64,000 nucleotides of DNA from Salegentibacter maritimus (GTDB taxonomy: Bacteria > Bacteroidota > Bacteroidia > Flavobacteriales > Flavobacteriaceae), in the NCBI RefSeq assembly GCF_016236915.1, contig NZ_JAEHOK010000011.1, positions 96,073 to 160,072 on the forward strand, written 5' to 3'. Below the pieces are notes generated by a model that did not search any database, was not told the origin of the DNA, and saw nothing but the letters and a program-made list of their open reading frames with translations. This document shows positions 53,189 to 62,438 of the stretch, in pieces (positions within the stretch are counted from its first letter, which is position 1; every line of letters begins with the position of its first letter). The position numbers and the translations under genes are program-made.

Positions 53189-53294
53189 TTAATGGGGTTT
53201 TCTATTAATTTTTAATCGTCAAGCTAAAACAGGCCCACCAGACCGGACGGGCAGTTTAGCTTGACGAATTTAGATTTTATTTAAGCCCCATTAA
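53189..53294. repeat. dispersed nested palindrome (element B), clearest stem
   Basis: Outer arms TTAATGGGG (53189-53197) and CCCCATTAA (53286-53294), inner perfect arms CGTCAAGCTAAA (53217-53228) and TTTAGCTTGACG (53255-53266), and a small GCCC/GGGC at the tip. It lies 26 bases before the DUF1015 start and fills the gap after the dehydrogenase. It may end the upstream transcript. Confidence 0.75.
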
Positions 53295-53319
53295 ATAAGT
53301 AGAATTTCAATATTTACTT

Positions 53320-54570
53320 TTGACCAAAATACTTCCATTTAGAGCAGTTAGACCGCAACGGGCAAAAGCCGGACTTGTAGCTACAAAATCTTTTGAAGAT
53401 TATACCGAAGCTGAAATAAGGGCTATCTTACAGTATAATCCCTATTCTTTTTTACACATTTTAAATCCGGGTTATAAATTCCAGCACGAGATTACCGGTG
53501 GACAGCGATTTGAAATGGTAAAAAATCGTTATTTAGAGTTTAAAGAAGAAAATTCGTTTATAAAAGATGAAAAACCAGCCTATTATCTTTATAAAATAGT
53601 AAGCAGGGAAAATAGTTGCTGCGGAATTATTGCTGCCGCCAGTGCTGAAGATTATCAAAATAACCTTATTAAAAAACACGAAGAAACCATTGCCCATCGA
53701 GAGACAATGTTCAAAGATTACCTTAAAGTGGTAGGCTTTAATACCGAACCGGTACTCTTAACCTATAAGGACAACACCAGGATAGATGAAGTAATTAACA
53801 AGGTTATGAAAACTCGTGCCGAATATGAATTTGCCACTGCCAACCGGGAAATTCATTATTTATGGAAAATTGATGAGGAAAATTTAGTAGCGCAAATTAA
53901 AGAAGAGTTTGATAAAATGCCCCATCTGTATATTGCCGATGGGCATCATAGAAGCGCCTCTTCCTACTTGCTGGCCCAGGAGTCCAAAAAGGCCAATGAG
54001 AACCATACGGGAAAAGAAGCTTACAACTATTTTATGAGCTATCTAATTTCAGAAAGCAATTTAAAGATTCATGAGTTTAGTAGGTTAATAACAGATTTAA
54101 ACGGGCATACCAAAGAAGAGTTCCTTATTGAGTTAGATCAATATTTCCGAATTGAAAATCACGGTATGGAAGTTTATAAACCCATGCACAAACATCATTT
54201 TAATATGTATTTAGATGGGGAATTTTATTCCCTTTATTTGCGCAAAACAAACTATGAATTTGATAATTCCTTAAGTAAATTAGACCCTTACATTCTTTAT
54301 AAAAAAGTGCTTCAGCCAATTTTAGGAATCCAGGATTTAAGAAATGACAAGCGTATTTCTTATATTCACGGTAAAAATGATCTTATAGAAATTAAAACCC
54401 GTATAGATAAAGGAGAGTTTGCCGTAGGTTTTGGAATGCTTCCGTTAAGTATAGAAGAAATTAAAGAAACCGCAGATGAAGGTTTAACTATGCCACCAAA
54501 AAGCACTTATATTGAACCCAAATTATTAAACGGATTAACCATTTACGAGTTTGAAATCAACAAAAAATAG
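53320..54570 (+). CDS. DUF1015-family protein
   Basis: A 416-residue protein starting at TTG 53320. The N-terminus KILPFRAVRPQRAKAG matches the usual family beginning (KPFRAxRP), which supports the TTG. The signature PHLYIADGHHRSASSYLLAQ is near residue 205, with NPYSFLHILNPG and GMLPLSIEEIKETADEGLT. Members occur near serine or pyridoxal-5-phosphate genes in many bacteria; function unknown. The YggS gene starts 4 bases after its stop, so they share a transcript. Confidence 0.88.
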   Translation: MTKILPFRAVRPQRAKAGLVATKSFEDYTEAEIRAILQYNPYSFLHILNPGYKFQHEITGGQRFEMVKNRYLEFKEENSFIKDEKPAYYLYKIVSRENSCCGIIAAASAEDYQNNLIKKHEETIAHRETMFKDYLKVVGFNTEPVLLTYKDNTRIDEVINKVMKTRAEYEFATANREIHYLWKIDEENLVAQIKEEFDKMPHLYIADGHHRSASSYLLAQESKKANENHTGKEAYNYFMSYLISESNLKIHEFSRLITDLNGHTKEEFLIELDQYFRIENHGMEVYKPMHKHHFNMYLDGEFYSLYLRKTNYEFDNSLSKLDPYILYKKVLQPILGIQDLRNDKRISYIHGKNDLIEIKTRIDKGEFAVGFGMLPLSIEEIKETADEGLTMPPKSTYIEPKLLNGLTIYEFEINKK

Positions 54571-54574
54571 TTGC

Positions 54575-55228
54575 ATGAACATTTCAGATAACATAAAAAA
54601 GTTTCAGGAAGATTTACCCGAAGATGTAAAGCTTATTGCTATCTCAAAAACCAAGCCCGTAGACGATATTTTAGAAGCTTATGAAGCGGGCCAAAGAGAT
54701 TTTGGTGAGAATAAGATTCAGGAAATGACAGAAAAATGGGAAAAACTTCCTAAGGATATTAAATGGCATATGGTGGGGCATGTGCAGCGAAACAAAGTAA
54801 AATACATGGCGCCCTATGTGGCTTTAATCCACGCAGTAGATAGTTTAAAATTATTGAAAGAAATTCATAAAGAAGCCGACAAAAATGGTCGGTGCATAGA
54901 TTGCCTGTTGCAAATTAAAATTGCAGAAGAGGATACCAAATATGGAATTTCGGCTGAAAAAGCTAAAGAGATTTTAGATTCAGATGAATTTAAAAAACTA
55001 GATCATGTAAAAGTAAAAGGACTCATGGGAATGGCTACTTTTACAGATGATGAGGCACAGGTAAAAAAAGAGTTCGATCACCTCAAATCGGTTTTTAAAG
55101 ATTTTAAGGAACGCTATACAGATATGAAAATACTTTCCATGGGGATGAGCGGCGATTACCAAATTGCCATAAATTCAGGAAGCAATATGGTGCGCATAGG
55201 AAGCCATATTTTTGGAGCTAGAAATTAA
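54575..55228 (+). CDS. YggS/PLPBP-family pyridoxal-phosphate homeostasis protein
   Basis: A 217-residue PLP-binding TIM-barrel protein. The PLP lysine is in LIAISKTKPVDDIL, with AGQRDFGENKIQEMTEKW, KWHMVGHVQRNKVKYM, RCIDCLLQIKIAEEDTKYGI, KGLMGMATF and MGMSGDYQIAINSGSNMVRI. It controls PLP levels and amino-acid balance; not an enzyme in the usual sense. ATG at 54575 follows the DUF1015 stop by 4 bases; a start further upstream would overlap that gene. Confidence 0.94.
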   Translation: MNISDNIKKFQEDLPEDVKLIAISKTKPVDDILEAYEAGQRDFGENKIQEMTEKWEKLPKDIKWHMVGHVQRNKVKYMAPYVALIHAVDSLKLLKEIHKEADKNGRCIDCLLQIKIAEEDTKYGISAEKAKEILDSDEFKKLDHVKVKGLMGMATFTDDEAQVKKEFDHLKSVFKDFKERYTDMKILSMGMSGDYQIAINSGSNMVRIGSHIFGARN

Positions 55229-55248
55229 TTAAAACAGAAGCATATTTT

Positions 55249-56622
55249 TTGTACGCAGTTGTAGACATAGAAACTACCGGAGGTAAATATAACGAAGAAG
55301 GAATTACCGAAATTGCTATTTATAAGTTTGATGGTTTAAAAATAGTAGACCAGTTTATAAGCCTTGTTAATCCCGAAAAAGCCATTCAGCCTTTTGTGGT
55401 TAACCTCACCGGTATAAACAACGATATGCTTCGCAATGCCCCAAAATTTTATGAGGTTGCTAAACGCATTGTAGAAATAACCGAAGATTGTGTTTTAGTA
55501 GCACATAATTCAAAATTTGACTATCGTATACTTCGTACCGAATTTAAAAGATTAGGTTTTAATTTTGAAAGAAAGTCGCTTTGTACGGTTGAACTTTCCA
55601 AAAAGCTTATTCCGGGTCAGGAGTCCTACAGCCTGGGGAAACTGGTTAGGGCCTTGGGAATTCCATTAAGCGACCGGCATAGAGCTAGCGGAGATGCCCA
55701 GGCTACGGTAAAGCTTTTCAAAATGTTATTAGACAAAGACGTAGAGAAGAACATTTTAAAAGACGCTGTAAAGTTAGAACCTAAAAGGCAGGTAGATACA
55801 CGACTGGTTTACATTTTGGAAGACTTACCCGGCATCACGGGTATTTATTACTTTCATAACGCCGAAGGTGATATTATATATATTGGGAAAAGTAAAAACA
55901 TTAAAAAAAGGGTTACCCAGCATTTTACCAGCGAACATCGCAAAGCAAGGCAAATGCAAAACGAAGTTACTTCGGTAAGCTATGAAGCTACAGGGAACGA
56001 ACTCGCCGCACTTTTAAAGGAAAACCGGGAGATAAAGCAAAACAAGCCTAAATATAACAAAGCGCTAAAAAAGAATATCTTTAGTCACGCACTTTATCAT
56101 TCTACCAATGAAAATGGATATATAAACCTATATATAGCAAGAGCGGGAAAAAAGAATAGTATTACCAGCTTTTCTTCATTAAAGAGGGCCAAAAATGTTC
56201 TGGAAAAGTGGGTAGAAGAATATGAGCTTTGTCGCCGTCTTTGCCATCTGGAAAAAGGTACTGGAAATTGTTTTAATTATAGTATAGAAAAATGCAAAGG
56301 TGCCTGCATTGAAGAAGAATCTTTTGAAACTTATAATCAAAAAGTTAAGCTCCTCATAGACCAGCACTCATACAAGAATCAAAATATGCTTGTTATAGAT
56401 CGTGGGCGCGAAGTAGATGAAAAAAGCGTTCTATTGGTTGAAGATGGTGAATTTAAGGGAATTGGCTATTTTAACCTGAATCATCAAATTAACAATATAG
56501 ATATTGTGAGGTCTATAATTACTCCCATGAAAAACGACCGGGACTCCCAGCACATTATCCAAAGCTATTTGCGCCGAAATTCCAGGTTAAAAATAGTTCC
56601 ACTAAACCCATTGGCTAAATAA
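55249..56622 (+). CDS. DEDDh exonuclease fused to UvrC-like GIY-YIG domain
   Basis: A 457-residue protein starting at TTG 55249. Residues ~1-165 are a DnaQ-like 3'-5' exonuclease: VVDIETTGGKYNEEGITEIA, VLVAHNSKFDYRILRTEF, HRASGDAQATVKLF. Residues ~195-275 are a GIY-YIG nuclease: GITGIYYFHNAEGDIIYIGK with KENREIKQNKPKYN carrying the catalytic Glu. A further ~170-residue region, with a Cys-rich core (CRRLCHLEKGTGNCFNYSIE and KCKGACIEEE), resembles the UvrC middle. It is a likely DNA repair or proofreading nuclease. It starts 21 bases after the YggS gene. Confidence 0.88.
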   Translation: MYAVVDIETTGGKYNEEGITEIAIYKFDGLKIVDQFISLVNPEKAIQPFVVNLTGINNDMLRNAPKFYEVAKRIVEITEDCVLVAHNSKFDYRILRTEFKRLGFNFERKSLCTVELSKKLIPGQESYSLGKLVRALGIPLSDRHRASGDAQATVKLFKMLLDKDVEKNILKDAVKLEPKRQVDTRLVYILEDLPGITGIYYFHNAEGDIIYIGKSKNIKKRVTQHFTSEHRKARQMQNEVTSVSYEATGNELAALLKENREIKQNKPKYNKALKKNIFSHALYHSTNENGYINLYIARAGKKNSITSFSSLKRAKNVLEKWVEEYELCRRLCHLEKGTGNCFNYSIEKCKGACIEEESFETYNQKVKLLIDQHSYKNQNMLVIDRGREVDEKSVLLVEDGEFKGIGYFNLNHQINNIDIVRSIITPMKNDRDSQHIIQSYLRRNSRLKIVPLNPLAK

Positions 56623-56656
56623 CCTCCAAATTAGTGACTGGCTTGACTAATTTATT

Positions 56657-56664
56657 TAAATTTG
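56657..56664 (+). promoter_or_regulatory. candidate -7 element of ion channel gene
   Basis: TAAATTTG matches TAnnTTTG, 24 bases before the TTG start of the ion channel gene. It overlaps an inverted repeat TTAGTGA/TCACTAA (56631-56637, 56678-56684). Confidence 0.35.
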
Positions 56665-56688
56665 AATAATTACTAAATCACTAAGTTT

Positions 56689-57522
56689 TTGCCAAAAATA
56701 GAACCAAAATCAGGCTGGAAAGCAAAGCTTCACGAAATTATCTATGAAGCCGACACCCCGGCCGGAAAGTTTTTTGATGTAGCCTTACTTGTTGTAATTG
56801 CCATAAGTATAGTGCTTGTAATGCTAGAAAGTGTAGACTCCCTTAACACAAAATACTACTGGCATTTCTATATAGCTGAGTGGATTATCACCTTTATTTT
56901 TAGTGTAGAATATATTCTTAGGATAATCTCTATAAAAAAACCAAAACACTATATTTTTAGTTTCTACGGCATTGTAGATTTACTCTCAACGCTACCAACC
57001 TATCTCGCCTTTCTTTTTGGAGGCCACAATTTACTTTTTGCTGTTAGAGCTTTAAGGTTACTTAGAATATTTAGGGTACTAAAAGTTACCAGGTATATAG
57101 GTGAATCTAACCGACTTTTACTGGCGCTGCGTAATAGCAGGCCCAAAATTATTGTTTTTTTATTTGCTGTCCTTATAATCTGTATTATAATGGGTACGGT
57201 AATGCATTTAGTTGAAGGTAAAGAAGGCGGTTTTGATAATATACCCCTTAGCATTTATTGGGCTATTGTAACCCTTACTACAGTGGGTTTTGGAGATATT
57301 CATCCTATTACCCCCCTGGGTCGTTTTATAGCATCATTTATAATGATAGTAGGTTATGGCATTATTGCAGTTCCTACAGGAATCGTAACTTCAGAAATCA
57401 CCCGTTCGCAAAGAGGTAAAATTCCTAAAAACACCCAGGCTTGCCCACATTGTAATGAAACTAAACACTTAGACAATGCCGAATTTTGCCATAACTGCGG
57501 AAAACCACTTAATGAACACTAA
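56689..57522 (+). CDS. voltage-gated K+ channel-like ion transporter with zinc ribbon
   Basis: A 277-residue protein starting at TTG 56689. It has six hydrophobic segments from about residue 25 to 235 with a charged S4 segment (VRALRLLRIFRVLKVTRYIG) and the potassium filter LTTVGFGDIHPITPLGRF. The last ~30 residues form a zinc-ribbon-like CPHCNETKHLDNAEFCHNCG with two CxxC pairs facing the cytosol. It would conduct potassium across the inner membrane. Its stop overlaps the miaA start by 11 bases in another frame. Confidence 0.9.
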   Translation: MPKIEPKSGWKAKLHEIIYEADTPAGKFFDVALLVVIAISIVLVMLESVDSLNTKYYWHFYIAEWIITFIFSVEYILRIISIKKPKHYIFSFYGIVDLLSTLPTYLAFLFGGHNLLFAVRALRLLRIFRVLKVTRYIGESNRLLLALRNSRPKIIVFLFAVLIICIIMGTVMHLVEGKEGGFDNIPLSIYWAIVTLTTVGFGDIHPITPLGRFIASFIMIVGYGIIAVPTGIVTSEITRSQRGKIPKNTQACPHCNETKHLDNAEFCHNCGKPLNEH

Positions 57523-58423
57523 TTATCTTTTAAATATTGTAGGTCCCACAGCCATTGGTAAGACCTCTTTGGCCATAGAACTGGCAAATAGGTTTGCTAC
57601 TGAAATAATTTCAGCAGATTCCAGGCAGTTTTATAAAGAAATGACCATTGGTACAGCCGTTCCTTCGAAAGAGGAATTAGAAGCAGCTAAGCATCATTTT
57701 ATTCAGCATATCTCTATTCAAGACACTTATAATGTAGGAGATTTTGAGACTGAAGCCCTTGAAAAGTTAGATGAATTATTTAAGGAGCGAAATATCGTAA
57801 TTATGGTGGGAGGTAGTGGCCTTTACACTAAAAGTGTTTTAGAAGGCTTAGATTATTTTCCCGAGGTTTCTTCAGAAATTAGAAAAGATTTGAACCTAAA
57901 ATTTGAAAAAGAAGGCCTCACTCCTTTACAAAATAAACTACAAGAACTGGATCCAGATTATTTTAAAATTGTAGATATAGAAAATCCTCATCGCCTAATT
58001 AGGGCACTGGAAGTTTGTATAAGTAGCAAAAAACCTTATTCCTCATACCTAAACCAACCTAAGAAAACCCGTAATTTTACCGCAATAAGCATAGGACTTG
58101 ATGCCGACCGTAATATCATCTACGACCGCATAAACAAACGGGTAGATATTATGATAAAAGAAGGTTTAATGGAAGAAGCTAAAAACCTATTCCAAAAACG
58201 TGAATTAAACGCTCTAAATACGGTTGGCTATAAAGAACTTTTTGCTTATTTAGAAGGAAACCAATCTCTGGAAACTGCAATTTCAGAGATTAAAAAGAAC
58301 ACACGTAGATTTGCAAAAAGACAATTAACCTGGTTTAAAAAAGACAAGGAAACCAATTGGTTTAATTATAAAACACCTGTTGAAACCATTCAAAACTTTA
58401 TTGAATCTAAAATAAATACTTAA
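57512..58423 (+). CDS. miaA: tRNA dimethylallyltransferase
   Basis: A 303-residue enzyme. P-loop VGPTAIGKTSLAIELANRF is followed by EIISADSRQFYKEMTIGTAV and AKHHFIQHISIQDTYNVGDF, with GGSGLYTKSVLEGLDYFPEV and ENPHRLIRALEVCI. NTVGYKELFAYLEGN completes the set. It adds the dimethylallyl group to A37 of tRNAs reading UNN codons. ATG at 57512 (MNTNYLLNIVGPT) is preferred over an in-frame start at 57476; it already overlaps the channel gene by 11 bases. Confidence 0.95.
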   Translation: MNTNYLLNIVGPTAIGKTSLAIELANRFATEIISADSRQFYKEMTIGTAVPSKEELEAAKHHFIQHISIQDTYNVGDFETEALEKLDELFKERNIVIMVGGSGLYTKSVLEGLDYFPEVSSEIRKDLNLKFEKEGLTPLQNKLQELDPDYFKIVDIENPHRLIRALEVCISSKKPYSSYLNQPKKTRNFTAISIGLDADRNIIYDRINKRVDIMIKEGLMEEAKNLFQKRELNALNTVGYKELFAYLEGNQSLETAISEIKKNTRRFAKRQLTWFKKDKETNWFNYKTPVETIQNFIESKINT

Positions 58424-58435
58424 AAGGCCCTATAG

Positions 58436-58447
58436 GTAGTATACTAC
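58436..58447. repeat. 12-base palindrome after miaA
   Basis: GTAGTATACTAC is a perfect palindrome, flanked by GGCC on either side (58427 and 58454 area). It is in the gap between miaA and the convergent DJ-1 gene. No T-tract follows, so a terminator is unlikely. Confidence 0.4.
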
Positions 58448-58542
58448 AGTAGAGGCCATTTATTGTATTTCAATACAGAGAGTTTACAGCTGGAAAATAA
58501 GCGTACTAAATTAGATGTTCTTTGAGAATAGAAAATAACTAT

Positions 58543-59118
58543 TTAAATCTCAATTTTAGCTCCCAGAAGTTTTACAAACTCCCTAATAAAAGCCGAATGC
58601 CCCGGCCAGGCAGGCGATGTCACTAAATTACCATCTACTACTGCTTCAGTAGGATCAACTTCTTTATACGTACCTCCTACCAATTCAATTTCAGGCCCTA
58701 TAGTTGGATATGCTGTAAGCGTTCTTCCTTTTAAAACATTTGCCACTGTAAGAATTTGAATAGCGTGACAAATGGCTGCAACTGGCTTATCTTTTTCAAA
58801 AAAATACTTGGTGTATTCTATTACCTTTTTATTCAACCTAAGATATTCTGGAGCGCGACCACCTGCCATTACAAGTCCCGCGTAATCCTCTATATTTATA
58901 TCATCAAAATTATAGTTAAGCTCAAATAAATGGCCCGGCTTTTCAGTGTAAGTTTGGTCTCCTTCAAAATCGTGAATAGCGGTTTTTACCTTATCCCCCA
59001 TTTTCTTTTCCGGGCAAACAGTATGAACATTATATCCAAGCATTACCAACATTTGAAAAGGCACCATGGTTTCGTAATCCTCGGCAAAATCTCCGGTTAA
59101 AAAGAGTATTTTTTTCAT
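58543..59118 (-). CDS. DJ-1/PfpI-family protein
   Basis: A 191-residue class-I-glutaminase-like fold protein. [20 protein letters not shown] carries the conserved early Glu, [15 protein letters not shown] follows, and [20 protein letters not shown] holds the nucleophile Cys with its adjacent His (usual family sequence CHG; here CHA). The late part [18 protein letters not shown] and [23 protein letters not shown] region complete it. Function may be a deglycase, chaperone or peptidase-like role, not decidable here. Single gene. Confidence 0.9.
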   Translation of the reverse strand: MKKILFLTGDFAEDYETMVPFQMLVMLGYNVHTVCPEKKMGDKVKTAIHDFEGDQTYTEKPGHLFELNYNFDDINIEDYAGLVMAGGRAPEYLRLNKKVIEYTKYFFEKDKPVAAICHAIQILTVANVLKGRTLTAYPTIGPEIELVGGTYKEVDPTEAVVDGNLVTSPAWPGHSAFIREFVKLLGAKIEI

Positions 59119-59250
59119 AATTATTATTTTTTAAAATCTTTGCTTAAATTAATAAAATTCAGGTTAAGCTTTGAAAACCAAGCTTTAAAAAATAGTTAAA
59201 CCTATCTTTACTTTTTGAGATTACCATGCCTGGCGCTCATAAAATTAAAA

Positions 59251-60357
59251 TCAGGTTTTGGAAAACGGAATTCTAATTAAGGTTTCCACACCTGAATTTT
59301 TATTTTGAATTTTAAAAGTTGCCTTTTTTCCATAAAGTGTTTTTAAACGATCCCGGGTATTAGAAATCCCTATCCCTTTATCCAATAGTGCTTCTTGTTT
59401 TTTGGTTAGTGCCTTACCATTATTATAAACACTAAGTACCAGGTAGCTTTTTTCTTTAAATATCTTAATTACAATCTTTAAATGTGTATTATGGTATGAA
59501 TAACCGTGCCTTACAGAATTCTCTATTATAGGTTGCAGGAGCAAAGACGGTACTAAATGATCTAAGAGCTTTTCATCTATCTTTTTTTCAATGGTTAAAT
59601 GATCTGAAAACCTTAGCATAAGAATGTTCAAATAATATTCTAACATTCTCAATTCCTTTTTTAAAGTTACTTTATAATTATCGCCGCTATATAAAATTTC
59701 CCGAAGTAAATCGCTTAAATCTGCAATAGTATCCTGAGCCTTTTTGGCATCCATCTCTACCAATACCGAAATTGAATTTAAAGTGTTGAACAAAAAGTGT
59801 GGCTGGAGTTGAGAAGACAACATTTTCATTCGTGTATTGGTAAGCTGAGACTCTAACAATGCCTTTTGTTTTTGGGTTTCCTTAACTTGCTTTAAATAGT
59901 AATAGGTGTAAATAATAAAAATCATTGCAAAATAGATCAGGAAATTAAGATCTATTACAAATATCATTCGGTCTATACTTGCCTTTAAGCTATAATCGGC
60001 AAAACTCATGCGCCCCAATATAATTCCATAGAGGTCGAAAAAAAACCTAATTACAAATCCTATTAAAATTGAAAACAAGGTATGAAGCAAAAAAATCTTT
60101 ATCCAGGAGTAATTTTTATCTAATAAACGTTTAGTACTTATGGCTATTAAAGTCATATAAACCATAACTATAAACCAATCCATAAGAAGGTTGTGAACTA
60201 TAATATCGTGCCAGGACTCTACAATTTCTTTGTAAACAAAGGCACGCATGTAGGCCAATTTACCCAAATAGACAAAATTAAATAAAGTATAAAATGCAGC
60301 TAAGAGCAAAATAAGCTTGCCATCTATATATTTATTTTTAAATGTTGAAAGGCTCAT
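59251..60357 (-). CDS. LytS-type sensor histidine kinase
   Basis: A 368-residue kinase. Start ATG at 60357 (MSLSTFKNKYIDG) is preferred; it is 10 bases after the response-regulator stop, while the longer frame would overlap it. Four hydrophobic segments (about 14-32, 60-80, 90-112, 133-155) precede a linker helix, then the His-kinase box SSQLQPHFLFNTLNSISVLV with His187. The ATPase domain has LLLQPIIENSVRHG (N box) and KGIGISNTRDRLKTLYG (G box). Unlike the sensor at 17796, it ends after the ATPase domain. The signal is unknown. Confidence 0.94.
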   Translation of the reverse strand: MSLSTFKNKYIDGKLILLLAAFYTLFNFVYLGKLAYMRAFVYKEIVESWHDIIVHNLLMDWFIVMVYMTLIAISTKRLLDKNYSWIKIFLLHTLFSILIGFVIRFFFDLYGIILGRMSFADYSLKASIDRMIFVIDLNFLIYFAMIFIIYTYYYLKQVKETQKQKALLESQLTNTRMKMLSSQLQPHFLFNTLNSISVLVEMDAKKAQDTIADLSDLLREILYSGDNYKVTLKKELRMLEYYLNILMLRFSDHLTIEKKIDEKLLDHLVPSLLLQPIIENSVRHGYSYHNTHLKIVIKIFKEKSYLVLSVYNNGKALTKKQEALLDKGIGISNTRDRLKTLYGKKATFKIQNKNSGVETLIRIPFSKT

Positions 60358-60367
60358 AGCAAAGTAT

Positions 60368-61132
60368 TTAAATTCCAAGTTTTTCGAATAATTCTTTTTT
60401 ATGAGATTTACTTATGCGTAATAGTTTATCGTCTTTCATCCTTACGTCTACTTCAGAAAAATCTGAATGTACAATCTCCTTGATATGATTTAGATTAACA
60501 ATTACTGATCTATGAATTCTAAAAAAAGCATGGTCTTTAAAAAAATCGTTCAGGTTATTTAAAGACTCCCGAAGAACATATTTGTTGTCTTTAGAGAAAA
60601 TTTCGGCATAATAGCCGGAAGCGCATATATAACTGATATCTTCGGGCTTTAACAAAATTGTTTTATTGCCCTGCCTTACCGGCAATTTTAATGGAATACT
60701 CGTATTTGCCTGGTCTTTTTTATAAACCTGAAACAAAGTTTGTAAACGTTTCTCAAAATTTTCCTGGGCTTCATTTTTCGAAATATGCAATACCTTTTTT
60801 ATGGTTTTAAAAAAACGCTCGTCCCTAAATGGTTTTAAGAGAAAGTCGAACGCATCTACATCAAAAGCCTTTGTGGCATAATTATCATAAGCAGTTACAA
60901 AAACAACTACAGGTTTGGGGATTACACGAAGCTTATTTAATACTTCAAAACCATTCATATCTTTCATATTAATATCAAGAAAAACTAATTCTGGTTTGAG
61001 TTTATTAATTTGTGTTATAGCAGACTTCCCGTTTGTGCATTCTCCCAAAACCTGAATTTCCTCTACTTCGGCAAGCAGGTTAAGCACTCTTTTTCTTGCC
61101 AGTTCTTCGTCATCTACTATAAGTGCTTTCAT
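60368..61132 (-). CDS. LytTR-family response regulator
   Basis: A 254-residue regulator. The receiver domain (about 1-120) has VDDEE at 6-10, Asp53 in LVFLDINMKDMNGF and Lys in FLLKPFRDERF. The LytTR domain (about 150-250) has LPVRQGNKTILLKPEDISYI and FFRIHRSVIVNLNHIKEIV. It is the first gene of a two-gene operon with the kinase downstream, the reverse order of the system at 16730-19121. Promoter region is in 61133-61524. Confidence 0.94.
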   Translation of the reverse strand: MKALIVDDEELARKRVLNLLAEVEEIQVLGECTNGKSAITQINKLKPELVFLDINMKDMNGFEVLNKLRVIPKPVVVFVTAYDNYATKAFDVDAFDFLLKPFRDERFFKTIKKVLHISKNEAQENFEKRLQTLFQVYKKDQANTSIPLKLPVRQGNKTILLKPEDISYICASGYYAEIFSKDNKYVLRESLNNLNDFFKDHAFFRIHRSVIVNLNHIKEIVHSDFSEVDVRMKDDKLLRISKSHKKELFEKLGI

Positions 61133-61524
61133 AATTTTTACATTAAAGGCTTTACCTATGTAATTTATAAATATTTTTCCTGATGACCCCGATTTTCCAA
61201 CATATAAACAGCTGAAAACAAATATTTTGATGCAGTAAAACGAACATTTCTAGCTGTAGGTATTTTATATTTTGATGTAAACTAACTAATATGTGCTATA
61301 AAGTAAACCTGCAGGTATAAGAGTATAATATTAAGAATATAGAGTAAACACATAGCAAATGCCTGTAAAGGATTTTTAGTTTTCTATTTAACCAAATCAT
61401 AACTTTACAGGCATTATTCCAGCTATTTCCTTCTAACAAGCCTTTTAGGCATTACATGGATTTTTTGTATTGAAGACAAGTTTTAAGGACATAAAGCCTG
61501 GATTATCGAATAGGTTGAAAGCCC
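61133..61524. other. 392-base gap with a long inverted repeat
   Basis: No gene seen. AATGCCTGTAAAG (61358-61370) and CTTTACAGGCATT (61403-61415) are perfect 13-base inverted repeats with a 32-base AT-rich loop. It lies between a secreted-protein gene's end and the LytTR regulator's start, both on the minus strand, so it may be a terminator or a binding site. The T-tract is weak. Confidence 0.5.
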
Positions 61525-62079
61525 TTACATACCTGCAACAGGCTCTTTATTCAACTCTTTGGGATCAATTTTAATAATTTTAGTTTTGTCATTTTGCACC
61601 ACTTTAATTCGGTAAAGCTCTTTATCTAATAAACGGCCATTACCTTTGGCCACATAAGAATTCTTAACCATGCTCCAGCCCTTGGTTTGCCTCCACAACT
61701 CATTTCTAACCGCAAGAGGCAACGCAATATTTTTAAAATGCTGCCTTGTTCGCTTTAACGCTCCATCTTTAGAGTAGTTTGCTTCAAGAAATCCTTTATC
61801 TGTGGAAAAACGCACTAAATAAGAATCATAATCTTTATACCTTACCTGCTCTATAAATTGAGAGATATCAAAGTAAGATTCCATAAATGCCATAGGGTTT
61901 TTCAAAAAATCAATAGTGTGATCATCCTCTATTTTATAAAGATATTCATCAGGATTATTGGTTTCTATATAAATAAGAGGTGAATAGTCTATTCTTGTTT
62001 CTTCTAGTTCTGTAATTAGCTGTGCGTGGCTATTAAAGTTAAAGCTCACAAGCATCAAAATAACGATTAGTGTTTTCAT
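61525..62079 (-). CDS. secreted protein of unknown function
   Basis: A 184-residue protein with a signal peptide (TLIVILMLVSFNFNSHAQ, cleavage after AQ). The mature part has VRYKDYDSYLVRFSTDKGFL, FLEANYSKDGALKRTRQHFK and LPLAVRNELWRQTKGWSMVK, which recalls the PepSY-like/DUF2874 pattern of a residue strand plus a helix, but I cannot name the family. It has no lipobox. It is upstream of the LytTR regulator on the same strand, with a 392-base gap, so co-transcription is unlikely. Confidence 0.75.
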   Translation of the reverse strand: MKTLIVILMLVSFNFNSHAQLITELEETRIDYSPLIYIETNNPDEYLYKIEDDHTIDFLKNPMAFMESYFDISQFIEQVRYKDYDSYLVRFSTDKGFLEANYSKDGALKRTRQHFKNIALPLAVRNELWRQTKGWSMVKNSYVAKGNGRLLDKELYRIKVVQNDKTKIIKIDPKELNKEPVAGM

Positions 62080-62438
62080 AACAATTAATTTTAGGATTTA
62101 TAAACAGTTTAGGTACAAGCTTGTTTTTAATTATATCCTAAAGTTAAGATGCAATCTATGTGAAATAGCTAGTAATGATACAAGGTGTGTTTTTTTGGTA
62201 ATGAAACATTCAAAATTTGATATAAGCCTAAAAAATAGTTGTTTATAATTTAAAATATGGAATATAGGCTTAGGTTAAATGGGCAAGCCGTAGGTTTAAA
62301 AAAATTTAGGGATAAGCATTCCCAAAACTAAAAAACCTATAATTGGGAATACAGGTTTTCACGAAGGCACTAAGGCCAGAAAAATATACATAGTAAGCCT
62401 GTCTTCTGGTACGCAAGCTATATACTATATCTTTAGCT
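62080..62438. other. 359-base non-coding stretch
   Basis: No gene seen. A small hairpin ATTCCCA/TGGGAAT lies at 62318-62350, followed by a CACGAAGGCACTAAG sequence that I associate with dispersed Bacteroidetes repeats (from memory, unverified). Confidence 0.35.

Noticed and set aside
53315..53322. TACTTTTG as a -7 promoter element for the DUF1015 gene
   Set aside because: It overlaps the TTG start codon needed for the conserved N-terminus, so transcription would begin too late.
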